The notes below the pieces were generated by a model, which worked only from the letters and a program-made list of their open reading frames with translations, was not told the origin of the DNA and made no database searches. Below are positions 1-7,793 of a DNA stretch of 37,771 nucleotides, piece by piece (the first letter of the stretch is position 1; every line of letters starts with the position of its first letter). Source of the DNA: a bacterium (GTDB taxonomy: Bacteria > Verrucomicrobiota > Kiritimatiellia > CAIVKH01); the NCBI GenBank assembly GCA_030432155.1, contig JAUIHQ010000006.1, positions 1 to 37,771 on the forward strand, written 5' to 3'. The position numbers and the translations under genes are program-made.

Positions 1-522
1 AAACACGGGGTCCTCGCCGTCGATCTCGCCAACGAGACCGTTCCGACCTGTCTGCGTGACGAAAGCATGAGCCGGGCGATGTTGAAATTCGAGGCCTCGA
101 ACCTGCCCGAGCTGCCGGTGGTGGACAAGAGGGAAGGGGGCCGCCTTCTCGGGGTCATCCGCTACAAGGATGTCATCATGCTCTACAACTACGAGATCAT
201 CAAACAAGACTCGGCGGATGGTCTCGTTCGCAGGATGGGAAGCCTGGATCAGTTCCCCCGGGTGGGCATTGCCGAGGGCTTCTCCGCCCAGGAATGGGAA
301 CCCACCGAGGCGTTCTGGGATAAGTCGCTTGAAGATATCCGCCTTCCGCTTGAGTATGGCGTATATGTGATGCTGGTCAAATCGCGGAGCACCCGGGGCA
401 ACGGGCAACGCGAGGTGATTCCCATTATTCCCAACCGCTACTATCGGGTGACCCAGGATGACACCCTGATTGTGTGCGGGAAGGATGAAAATCTCGACAA
501 ACTGCCCGGACACGGGGGGTGA
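1..522 (+). CDS. C-terminal part of a ClC-type chloride channel (CBS + RCK_C/TrkA-C)
   Basis: The reading frame is already open at base 1, so the gene begins upstream and only its last 173 codons are present. Residues encoded from about base 1 to 225 look like the second CBS motif of a CBS pair (ELPVVDK, LLGVIRYKDVI), followed by the YNYEII helix that often follows CBS domains in ClC channels. The last 60 or so residues (GVYVMLVKSRS, VIPIIPNRYYRV, DDTLIVCGKDENL) match the RCK_C/TrkA-C fold, a ligand-sensing module of ion channels. CBS followed by RCK_C is known at the C-terminus of bacterial ClC-family channels, but the membrane part lies outside the window, so another CBS/RCK_C transporter is possible. 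Confidence 0.7.
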   Translation, partial: KHGVLAVDLANETVPTCLRDESMSRAMLKFEASNLPELPVVDKREGGRLLGVIRYKDVIMLYNYEIIKQDSADGLVRRMGSLDQFPRVGIAEGFSAQEWEPTEAFWDKSLEDIRLPLEYGVYVMLVKSRSTRGNGQREVIPIIPNRYYRVTQDDTLIVCGKDENLDKLPGHGG

Positions 523-610
523 TCCGCTGTAAACCGGAGGTTGGGCGTATTCATGCCCGCCAAGGCTTCACGCTTGCCCGGGTTCGGTTCTCGGTGCTAC
601 CATCCAATCC

Positions 611-1255
611 ATGAACGATAAAGCGCCAGCCGCGGGCAACTCGGCGGAACGAGCCTATGTCCCCGTACTATCCTTTGCCGAAGGCATTGGAACATCCTAC
701 TTCAAATCCCTTGATCTCGATCCCAACACGGTCGGGTCGCTGGAGCTTGGAAGCATGCAGGTGGATATGGAACTCTTCCGCCTGTATGACAACAGCCCTG
801 ACGGGCTGGATGCCGTGATTCGCAAAGCCGATGCCGCGTTGATGCTGGTGAAATTCCTCGACCGGGTCTGCATGGATAAGATCAAGGAAGCGTACCGGAT
901 GCTGATCGATGAGCCTTTCCTGCCCAAATCAATCCTGATTTTCCGGGAGCCGAAGGAATCGGAGTTCAAAATTTCCTGCGCGTATTGCGGGCAGAAACTG
1001 TGGGTGCGCGACCGGGATGCCGGCAAGCGGGGGAACTGTCCCCAGTGCCGCAAGACGTTTTTCCTGCCGACCCAGAAAAGCTACCTGACCTCCTTCCTGA
1101 TGCTGACGGAAGCCGTGCCGGTGCTGTCGGTGACCGGCGGCGATGTTTCGTGCAAGAACGCGGTGTCGTCTCTGATCGAGCGGATCGTCAGCCAGGAACA
1201 GGGCCTCAAGTCCACCACGATGCGGGTTCAGATTCCTCCCGAAGATCTGGAATAG
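611..1255 (+). CDS. Protein of unknown function with an embedded zinc ribbon; possible degenerate small-GTPase fold
   Basis: The product has 214 residues and no signal peptide or membrane segment. A CxxC-x17-CxxC zinc ribbon (CAYCGQKLW to CPQC) sits at about residues 124-147, the type common in PVC proteins. The flanking parts resemble the second half of a Rab/Ras-like fold: a hydrophobic strand with a following helix (DAALMLVKFLDRV), a strand LPKSILIFREP, and after the ribbon VPVLSVTGG followed by an amphipathic helix, as in the VPxxxTSA region of small GTPases. No P-loop GxxxxGK[ST] or NKxD motif is visible, so GTP binding is doubtful. The ribbon would then replace the guanine-specificity loop. 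This reading is inference. No Shine-Dalgarno sequence is evident before the ATG. Confidence 0.7.
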   Translation: MNDKAPAAGNSAERAYVPVLSFAEGIGTSYFKSLDLDPNTVGSLELGSMQVDMELFRLYDNSPDGLDAVIRKADAALMLVKFLDRVCMDKIKEAYRMLIDEPFLPKSILIFREPKESEFKISCAYCGQKLWVRDRDAGKRGNCPQCRKTFFLPTQKSYLTSFLMLTEAVPVLSVTGGDVSCKNAVSSLIERIVSQEQGLKSTTMRVQIPPEDLE

Positions 1256-1386
1256 CCGAGGACGAAGCTGTCCGGCATCCTTCCCCGGACCGGGTCATGT
1301 TTCGTCTGCGACGAAAAGAATCCCTGCGGATTTCATCTCCGCTCCCGTATCGAGAACGGGACCGTATTTCTCGCCTACACCTCGCA

Positions 1387-2445
1387 TCAACCGTAGTGAG
1401 CCTGGATCCAGTCCTGGTATTCGCCGCTCCGGACATCATCCACCCACGCCTGGTTGTCGAGATACCACTGGATGGTTTTCCGGATGCCGGTCTCAAACGA
1501 CTCTTCCGGCAGCCAATCCTGTTCCTTTTCCATTCGTGTGCAGTCGATCGCGTAGCGACGGTCATGCCCGGGGCGGTCTTTGACATACGTGATCAGCTCC
1601 CGGCGTGACCGACCGTCCTCAAGGGGGCCGGCCAGCTCATCAACAAGGTCGCAGATCACCTCCACCACGCGGATATTTTCCATTTCGTTGCGGCCGCCGA
1701 TGTTGTACGTCCGGCCCCGGTCTCCCCGGGTCATCACCCGCCAGATGGCCGTACAGTGGTCCCGCACATACAGCCAGTCCCGGACATTCTTGCCGTCACC
1801 ATAAACCGGCAACGGCTTACCTTCCCTGGCATTCATGATCATCAGGGGAATCAGCTTCTCGGGGAATTGATACGGGCCGTAATTATTCGAGCAGTTGGAG
1901 ATGGTGACCGGCAAACCATAGGTATGGTGGTATGCCCGGACGATATGGTCGGACGATGCTTTGGACGCCGAGTAGGGGCTGTTGGGTTTGTAGGAGGTCT
2001 CCTCGGTGAAAAGGCCGGTTTCCCCCAGGGAACCGAAGACTTCGTCGGTGCTGACATGATGAAACAGTCCGATACGGTCCATACGCTCACGGGCAAGCTG
2101 GAGCAGGGTGTAGGTGCCGAAGATGTTGGTCCGGATAAAGTCATCCGGGGCCACGATCGACCGGTCGACATGCGACTCGGCGGCGAAATGGGCCACCGTG
2201 TCGATTTCGTAGTCGTCGAAAATCTTTCCCATCTCCTCCCGGTCGCAGATGTCAGCCCGGACAAACCGGTATCGGTCGCCCATGGAGGCCTCCAGATCGG
2301 CCAGGCTCTTGGGATTGCCCGCGTAGGTCAGCTTGTCGACATTGACAATCCGCCCGTCAAAATCACCAACCTCTTCGAGCAGGTAGCGGATAAAGTTGGC
2401 ACCGATAAAACCGCAACCGCCTGTAACCAGAACATGTTTCATCAT
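1387..2445 (-). CDS. rfbB: dTDP-glucose 4,6-dehydratase
   Basis: This short-chain dehydrogenase/reductase converts dTDP-glucose to dTDP-4-keto-6-deoxyglucose, the second step toward dTDP-rhamnose and related deoxysugars. The NAD-binding GGCGFIGANF motif is at the N-terminus, followed by HFAAESHVDRSI and the catalytic Tyr-Lys motif YSASKASSDH. The length of 352 residues is normal for the family. The start is set at the first of two tandem ATG codons, eight bases after an AGGAG ribosome site. An in-frame ATG further upstream would add about 32 residues of unlikely composition that fall in a repeat. No rfbA, rfbC or rfbD lies next to it, so its partners must be elsewhere. Confidence 0.93.
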   Translation of the reverse strand: MMKHVLVTGGCGFIGANFIRYLLEEVGDFDGRIVNVDKLTYAGNPKSLADLEASMGDRYRFVRADICDREEMGKIFDDYEIDTVAHFAAESHVDRSIVAPDDFIRTNIFGTYTLLQLARERMDRIGLFHHVSTDEVFGSLGETGLFTEETSYKPNSPYSASKASSDHIVRAYHHTYGLPVTISNCSNNYGPYQFPEKLIPLMIMNAREGKPLPVYGDGKNVRDWLYVRDHCTAIWRVMTRGDRGRTYNIGGRNEMENIRVVEVICDLVDELAGPLEDGRSRRELITYVKDRPGHDRRYAIDCTRMEKEQDWLPEESFETGIRKTIQWYLDNQAWVDDVRSGEYQDWIQAHYG

Positions 2446-2482
2446 CGTGAATTCTCCTGTCCCCAGTTTAAGCTGATTTCCC

Positions 2483-2560
2483 ATCGTAATCGTGATCATG
2501 CTCATAATCCTAATCCTTTTACCATGAAGGATTAAGATCATGATTTCGATTACGATTAGG
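2483..2560. repeat. Imperfect inverted repeat of ATCGTAATCG-type sequence upstream of rfbB
   Basis: Two A+T-rich arms made of degenerate AATCNTAATC-like units face each other. The inner arms 2504-2518 and 2527-2541 pair at 13 of 15 positions around an eight-base loop, and an outer TCGTAATCG element is matched by CGATTACGA. Its composition is unlike the GC-rich surroundings. It lies just upstream of the rfbB start and could form a hairpin in a leader transcript, but its repetitive character suggests a spacer repeat. Confidence 0.6.
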
Positions 2561-2580
2561 ACGGCTGTGTTTCCTTAACC

Positions 2581-2666
2581 GGGTGCCATTCAGACCTGAC
2601 CCCATTGTAACCGTCCCTCAACTCCTCATGAAGCCAGAAAATCACCTGTCCCTATTTCAGGGGGGT
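2581..2666. repeat. Fragments resembling transposon-associated GGGGTCAGGTC and AAATAGGGACAGG elements
   Basis: On the minus strand bases 2603-2581 read GGGGTCAGGTCTGAATGGCA and onward, and 2657-2638 read AAATAGGGACAGGTGATTTT. From memory, both strings resemble short elements that recur next to REP-associated (TnpA-REP) transposases in other bacteria. No transposase gene is present here. The attribution is a recollection, not a search result. The rest of the 2560-2740 gap holds the GH3 ribosome site and nothing else I can identify. Confidence 0.35.
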
Positions 2667-2740
2667 AATCTTCGCTCTTGCTTTTCCCCTGAAGCCTGCC
2701 AATATGCCTTTTGTATGCGCTTACATTTTGGAGATAGGAT

Positions 2741-4363
2741 ATGATTTCGCCATTGCCGGATACTGCGGTCGCCTGGGTTGATCGCCAGCTTGCCTCGATG
2801 AGTCGGGATGAAAAGATTGCCCATCTACTGATCCCGACCGTCCATGGCTACACCGATGCCGAACGACTGCTGACGCTGATGGAGGATATTCCACTCGGAG
2901 GGGTATTTGTCAGTGGAGCCCCGGGGGATACCCATCGGGAGTGGTTGGACCGGTTTCAGGGGGCCAGCAGAATTCCGATGATCGTCGCCGCGGACCTTGA
3001 AGGCGGGGCAGGCTATGTTGTCGAAGGAGCGGTGACGTTTCCCGATCCCCTCGCGGTCGGTGCGGCCAATGATCCGGACCTGGCGTATACCATGGGGGAA
3101 GCGGCAGCCCGGGAGGGTCGGGCGGTTGGGATCCATTGGACCTACGCCCCGGTGGTGGATGTGAACAGGAATCCGGATAATCCCATCGCCAACACCCGGT
3201 CGCTGGGTGATGACCCGGACCGCATCAGCCGCCTCGCCGTCGCCTTCATGAAGGGCATGCAGGACCACGGCCTCGCAGCCTGTGCAAAGCATTTTCCCGG
3301 CGACGGGATCGACGACCTGGATCAACATGTAGTGACGACCATCAACTCCCTCTCCCTCGAAGATTGGAAGTCGATCTCCGGCCGCACCTTCGCATCAGTG
3401 TTTGATGCCGGTCTGTGGAGCATCATGATCGGCCACATCGCCCTGCCCTGCTGGGATGCCCATCGCGACCGCCGCGGCTGCTACCGCCCCGCAACCCTCA
3501 GCCGTCGCATCATCACCGATCTGTTGCGGAAAGAAATGGGTTTCGATGGACTCATCGTGACCGACGATATGAACATGGGCGGGGTCGGGGGCTATGCCGA
3601 TCGGCGAACTCGCACCATCGAAGCCATCAAGGCCGGATGCGATATGTACCTGTTCCCGCACCTGCCCAAGGACTTCGGGTACCTCAAGGAAGCTGCGGAC
3701 AGCGGAGAACTGCCGGAAGAACGCATTGAGGATGCCTGCCGCCGGGTTCTCGAGCTGAAAGCTCGAATTGGCCTCCATGAAACCATCGAGCCGCCGCCCC
3801 CACCTCAACCGGAACGAATCGATGTGTATCGTGCCGCATCGCGCACCATGGCCGAGAAGGCCCTCGTGCAGGTGCGGGACCTCAACAGGACGCTCCCTCT
3901 CAAGAACCTCAAGCCGGGAGCCAGGGTTCTCACCATGACTCTTTCGTCAGATCGCGCCGACATGCCGCTGATCGATGACCTGCTGAAAGAACGCGGCTTC
4001 GAGGTGGATCATATTGTGAACCTCGACGATTTCCGCTTTTTCGAAACGGCGCCGGATTATGATGCGATCTTCGTCAACTTTCTGTTCCGTGCCGCCTGGG
4101 CGTACTCATCGGTTCGTTGTGTCGGAGCCCAGAACCGGATCATGATCGGCGGATTCTACAGCGACCGGCCGAACGTGGTCTTCACCTCATTCGGTTCGCC
4201 CTACCACCTTCGCATGTTCTCGGCGCTGCCGAATCTGCTGAATGTTCACACCGCAAGCGAAACCGGCATCCGCGCAGCGGTCCGGGCATGGTTCGGTGAG
4301 CTGGAGGCAAACGGGCAAAGCCCGGTACAGAATCTCGAACGCCCGCCGGTGGTGTTTGGGTGA
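2741..4363 (+). CDS. Glycoside hydrolase family 3 enzyme, NagZ-like beta-N-acetylhexosaminidase
   Basis: The GH3 N-terminal TIM barrel covers about residues 10-340. It shows KHFPGDG followed by the DQH triad (D194, H196), which matches the NagZ-type KHFPGHG...DSH acid/base loop with Gln in place of Ser. The candidate nucleophile is D275 in GLIVTDDMNMGG. A C-terminal alpha/beta domain of about 190 residues follows, as in two-domain NagZ relatives from Gram-positive bacteria and Bacteroidota. No signal peptide is seen, so the enzyme should be cytoplasmic and cut N-acetylglucosamine from muropeptides or imported oligosaccharides. A GGAG ribosome site lies seven bases before the ATG. A role alongside the GH20 enzyme at 22204 is plausible but not shown. 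Confidence 0.88.
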   Translation: MISPLPDTAVAWVDRQLASMSRDEKIAHLLIPTVHGYTDAERLLTLMEDIPLGGVFVSGAPGDTHREWLDRFQGASRIPMIVAADLEGGAGYVVEGAVTFPDPLAVGAANDPDLAYTMGEAAAREGRAVGIHWTYAPVVDVNRNPDNPIANTRSLGDDPDRISRLAVAFMKGMQDHGLAACAKHFPGDGIDDLDQHVVTTINSLSLEDWKSISGRTFASVFDAGLWSIMIGHIALPCWDAHRDRRGCYRPATLSRRIITDLLRKEMGFDGLIVTDDMNMGGVGGYADRRTRTIEAIKAGCDMYLFPHLPKDFGYLKEAADSGELPEERIEDACRRVLELKARIGLHETIEPPPPPQPERIDVYRAASRTMAEKALVQVRDLNRTLPLKNLKPGARVLTMTLSSDRADMPLIDDLLKERGFEVDHIVNLDDFRFFETAPDYDAIFVNFLFRAAWAYSSVRCVGAQNRIMIGGFYSDRPNVVFTSFGSPYHLRMFSALPNLLNVHTASETGIRAAVRAWFGELEANGQSPVQNLERPPVVFG

Positions 4364-4370
4364 AAGAAGA

Positions 4371-4399
4371 GCCGGAGGGGCCTTTCGGCCCCCACCGGC
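4371..4399. terminator. Bidirectional terminator-like hairpin between convergent genes
   Basis: An inner stem GGGGCC/GGCCCC with a TTTC loop is extended by an outer GCCGG/CCGGC stem with small bulges. It fills the 42-base gap between two convergent stop codons. A pyrimidine-rich TCTTCTTTC follows on the minus-strand side, but there is no strict T-run on either side. Confidence 0.55.
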
Positions 4400-4405
4400 C
4401 GGGTA

Positions 4406-5308
4406 TCAGAACTCCCATCCGAAGTTGACAAGAATCTTTGCGGGATTGGCATCATCGGAAACGCCGAACAGCGGAGCGAGGTTCAGGTGTGTGTTGGGTA
4501 GCGGTCGAACCTGGATACTCGGTCCCACATAGAGGGATTTCTCAAAATTTCCACGGTCCTCCGCAGTGTCAGCCCATGCGTATTCCGCCTCCACACCGAT
4601 GGATAGCTTTTCATCCTGGATGGTTTTGCTGATGCCGAAGGTTCCCGCGTATTCTCTTTCCTTCTCATCCTCCAGTTCGGCTTCATATACGGCATTGAAA
4701 CCCCAATGCCAGCCCACGGTCAGCTCGTCGCCCAGCAGCAGTTTGTACTCCACTTTATCCGCCGCTTGATCCCGTAATGCGTACTCGGCGTACAAGGTCG
4801 GATTCCCGGGGATCACGCCCCAGTCAGCGAGGGCGTAGCGAAGTTCGAACAACTGGTCCACATAGGTCGGCCCCCCGTCACCCTCGTTGCGGCCAACCAC
4901 ATACAGGTCGAACTGGAATCGATACGGCAGCCCGAACTCGACTTCATAGAAGTTCTGAACCTTTGTCGGGCCGTCCTCGGGCACGTCCAGCCGCAGCCAG
5001 TATTCGAATTCCATCTTCCCTTCGGGAACGACATAGATTCTGGATCGGGGAAAACGGCGGTGGGCTGTCCATCGCGGCTGGCCATAACTCCCAATCCGGT
5101 CCTCCTCACGAAGGCTGGATACCTTCCGGCCGTCCACCTCAATAGCCGGAAGCTCCCATGATCGGGTACCGCGGTAATCCGACGAATCCTCACTCGAACC
5201 GCGGTCGCCCATGACAGCCGGGTTGTTCGATGGCACATCCGCGGCAAGTGAAGTTGAAAGCGGAAGGCACAGGAATAGCGCAATTTGGTACAGACTATGT
5301 TTCACCAT
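4406..5308 (-). CDS. Putative outer-membrane beta-barrel protein with signal peptide
   Basis: The product is about 300 residues with a classical signal peptide (MVKHSLYQIALFLCLPLS, Ala-x-Ala-like cleavage near SLAAD). The mature part is rich in alternating aromatic/polar strands (FEYWLRLDV, YRFQFDLYVVG, LTVGWHWGFNAVYEAEL) and ends in VNFGWEF with C-terminal Phe, the usual signature of an outer-membrane barrel recognised by the BAM machinery. I do not recognise a specific family or substrate. The AAGGAG site lies directly before two tandem ATGs and a GTG. The second ATG (5308) is chosen here, but the GTG at 5305 has the best spacing of six bases. A 92-base gap separates it from xdhC upstream. 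Confidence 0.75.
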   Translation of the reverse strand: MVKHSLYQIALFLCLPLSTSLAADVPSNNPAVMGDRGSSEDSSDYRGTRSWELPAIEVDGRKVSSLREEDRIGSYGQPRWTAHRRFPRSRIYVVPEGKMEFEYWLRLDVPEDGPTKVQNFYEVEFGLPYRFQFDLYVVGRNEGDGGPTYVDQLFELRYALADWGVIPGNPTLYAEYALRDQAADKVEYKLLLGDELTVGWHWGFNAVYEAELEDEKEREYAGTFGISKTIQDEKLSIGVEAEYAWADTAEDRGNFEKSLYVGPSIQVRPLPNTHLNLAPLFGVSDDANPAKILVNFGWEF

Positions 5309-5400
5309 CATCTCCTTGTTTGTGTGAACTACAGGAGTGGTAACGACGCGGGAGCGGGAATCGTTCACTTCGAATCGAATGCGGTAGAGGCCGGTCCCGT

Positions 5401-6375
5401 TTATGCGTGGATCGGTTGCGCCCGGTCGCGCAGATGACCGCCGCTTCTTCCGGCGAGCACGGCGAGGATCTCGGCGATAATGCACACCGCAATCTGCTCG
5501 GCTCCCTCCGCGCCCACATCCAACCCGATCGGGCCGTACGCCCGGCCGCGAACATTCTCCGGAAGCTCTTGAAGAATCGTGCGGCAACGCTTCTTCGGGC
5601 CTAGCAGGCCAAGATAGTCGATATCGGCCTGCACAGCCCTTAGCGCCCATTGACGGTCCGCCTCCAGCGCATGATTTTTCACTACGACGCAGGTGGTTTC
5701 ACCGGGGAAGGTGAAAGGATCCGTCCAGCGCAGATGGTGGGTTCTGACGTGGTCCGGCAGGTTTTGAAAACGCAGGTTGGCTTCGCGGTGATCGATGACC
5801 GTAACATCAAATCCTGCGGTGTCGGCGGCCGCGATCAACGGTTCGGCATCGATCCCCCCGCCCAGAAGAACCAGGGCGGGCGGAGGCTGTAACGCGTCGA
5901 GATAGACGCTCTCGTCCTCGATCTCCCCGCTGCCGGCATCCATCTCGATGGCGCCGTCAGCCAGGTTCCACACAATCCGGAAAGGTTTCTGCTTCTGCAT
6001 CTGCTGAAGAATATCATCAACCTGTTTCCGGTCATCCGGCCGGAACACCCGCAGCAGGATATCGACTTCACCCTCACAACCCAGCCCGAGACCCCATATC
6101 GTATCTTCATCCGTGCCGGTATCGTAATGAATGGCTTCCACCGTTGAGCCGGACGTCATCACCGCGGCCGCCCGCTCCCGAAGATCCAGCTCAAGACAGC
6201 CCCCGCTCACGTTGCCTGCAAGGCCGCCGTCGCCGGCAATAAACAGCTTCGCACCGGGCCGCCGGTAGGAAGAACCCTTGATCTGGTGGAGAAGCGCCAC
6301 CGTACAGGATTCGCCCTTCCCGATGGAATCCGCCACCCGCGCAAACACCTCCGCCGTTTCACGCCATTGCTTCAT
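5401..6375 (-). CDS. xdhC: XdhC/CoxI family molybdenum-enzyme maturation factor
   Basis: XdhC proteins bind molybdenum cofactor, promote its sulfuration and hand it to xanthine dehydrogenase-type hydroxylases. The N-terminal CoxI motif is clear (GSSYRRPGAKLFI, then GNVSGGCLELDL), and the C-terminal half has the Rossmann motif LGGGIDAEPLIAAA, VIDHREANLRF, and YLGLLGPKKR. The ending YGPIGLDVGAE...IAVCIIAEILAV is typical. The length of 324 residues is normal. It starts seven bases after the mgtE stop with an AAGG site, so the two are probably cotranscribed. No molybdenum hydroxylase subunit is in the window. Confidence 0.92.
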   Translation of the reverse strand: MKQWRETAEVFARVADSIGKGESCTVALLHQIKGSSYRRPGAKLFIAGDGGLAGNVSGGCLELDLRERAAAVMTSGSTVEAIHYDTGTDEDTIWGLGLGCEGEVDILLRVFRPDDRKQVDDILQQMQKQKPFRIVWNLADGAIEMDAGSGEIEDESVYLDALQPPPALVLLGGGIDAEPLIAAADTAGFDVTVIDHREANLRFQNLPDHVRTHHLRWTDPFTFPGETTCVVVKNHALEADRQWALRAVQADIDYLGLLGPKKRCRTILQELPENVRGRAYGPIGLDVGAEGAEQIAVCIIAEILAVLAGRSGGHLRDRAQPIHA

Positions 6376-6382
6376 ACACGCC

Positions 6383-7696
6383 TTACATCCCCACCATGCC
6401 CATGGCGATGGCCGCGATCCCGAGGAAGAAAAAGAACCCGGCCACGTCGGTCACCGTGGTGAGAAAAATGCTGGAGGCGAGAGCGGGGTCAATCTTCAGG
6501 GACTTCAGGAAGAAGGGGATCATCACCCCGGACAGCGCCGCGGCAAACATGTTGAGAAACATTGCGATGCTGACCACGATCCCCAGCAGAAAACTGCCTT
6601 TCCACGCATAGCCTATGATCCCGACCACGAGACCCACGGCAAGGCCGTTCAACAAGCCAAGCATCGACTCTTTGAACAAAGCCTTCCGGCCCGCCTTGCC
6701 TTCGATCTCTCCGAGGGCCATACCCCGGATGATCACGGTAAGGGTCTGCATGCCCGCATTCCCGCCCTGGCCGGCCACGATGGGGAGAAAGACCGCGAGG
6801 GTGGTCCATCGTGCGATCGTACCTTCAAACAGGCCGACCACCGCCGCAGCGAGAAAGGCGGTCGCGAGATTCACGTACAACCACGGCAGGCGCTTGTAGA
6901 TGGCCTTGTTCCAGGGGGTGAATGTGTTCTCTTCACCGGACAGACCAACCATGAGCTGCATGTCCTCAGTGGCCTCTTCCTGGATGATGTCGATCACCTG
7001 GTTGGCTTCGACCATGCCGACCAGCCGCCCATCGGATTCGATCACCGGCAGGGCCATGAAGTGATATTGTTGAAAGATCCGCGCCACCTTTTCCTGGTCG
7101 TCATCCACCCGCACATACTGCACGTCGGGTTTGAGGATATCCCGGATCATGCGCTTGGGATGACGGAACACGAGGTCACGAATGGTGACGACACCGGCCA
7201 GCTTGTTGTTCCGGTCCCGAACATAGATATACGAGACACCCTCGATATCCTCATCCGCATCCTCATCCTGGCGTACCCGCTTCAGTGCTTCCTCAATGGT
7301 GATATCGTCGGGCAGAACGATGAATTCGTCGGACATGATGCCGCCGGCGGAATCCTCGGGATACCGCATGAGCTCCGCGACCTGGGCCGACTCCTCGGGA
7401 TCGATGTGCGAAAGCACCTCGTACCGCTGTTCCGGCGGTAATTCAGCGGCAATATCCGCCGCTTCGTCATGCGGCATTTCCTCCAGCAGCTCGCCGATTT
7501 CCTCCGGCGTCATCTGTGCGGTAATACCGGCCGCTACGTCTTCATCCAGTTCCGAAAGCACCTCCGAGGCGGTTTCCGTGGGCAGCTCGCGTATCACCGA
7601 CACCGCGTCCTCGACCGGGATCTCCTGCAGACGGTCGGCAATGTCCGCGGGATGGTCGAGATGATTGATGTCCGGCTTGTCCTCGGTGTCGTTCAT
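6383..7696 (-). CDS. mgtE: Magnesium transporter MgtE
   Basis: MgtE is a homodimeric Mg2+ channel gated by its cytoplasmic domains. The order is standard: an acidic superhelical N domain (about residues 10-135, with repeated LSxLDxxxAA and LLEEMPHDEAADIAAELP), a CBS pair (about 140-265, with IYVRDRNNKLAGVVTIRDL and MALPVIESDGRLVGMVEAN), and five membrane helices from about residue 290 with PIVAGQGGNAGMQTLTV, the conserved pore region. The length of 437 residues is typical. The ATG at 7696 has no clear ribosome site, but the N-terminus fits the family. It is divergent from the synthetase at 7794. The 97-base gap is too short for an M-box riboswitch. Confidence 0.95.
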   Translation of the reverse strand: MNDTEDKPDINHLDHPADIADRLQEIPVEDAVSVIRELPTETASEVLSELDEDVAAGITAQMTPEEIGELLEEMPHDEAADIAAELPPEQRYEVLSHIDPEESAQVAELMRYPEDSAGGIMSDEFIVLPDDITIEEALKRVRQDEDADEDIEGVSYIYVRDRNNKLAGVVTIRDLVFRHPKRMIRDILKPDVQYVRVDDDQEKVARIFQQYHFMALPVIESDGRLVGMVEANQVIDIIQEEATEDMQLMVGLSGEENTFTPWNKAIYKRLPWLYVNLATAFLAAAVVGLFEGTIARWTTLAVFLPIVAGQGGNAGMQTLTVIIRGMALGEIEGKAGRKALFKESMLGLLNGLAVGLVVGIIGYAWKGSFLLGIVVSIAMFLNMFAAALSGVMIPFFLKSLKIDPALASSIFLTTVTDVAGFFFFLGIAAIAMGMVGM

Positions 7697-7793
7697 GACG
7701 CGTAGCTTATGGAATGGGCGGAAGTGATGCACGAGAAAAGGCGTTGGGAAATGGTGCGTACCTGATAAAGTGCAGCAGGAGGTTGGCGGTTGG

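Noticed and set aside
1300-1361. Two small hairpins (TTTCGTC/GACGAAA and TCCCGT/ACGGGA) between convergent genes
   Set aside because: Neither has a T-run on either side, so a terminator call is not justified.
6278-7441. A 387-codon plus-strand frame rich in His and Asp
   Set aside because: It is the mirror of mgtE and xdhC, both of which have complete family motifs.
7697-7793. Possible magnesium riboswitch before mgtE
   Set aside because: The divergent gap is only 97 bases, shorter than an M-box, and no conserved element is seen.
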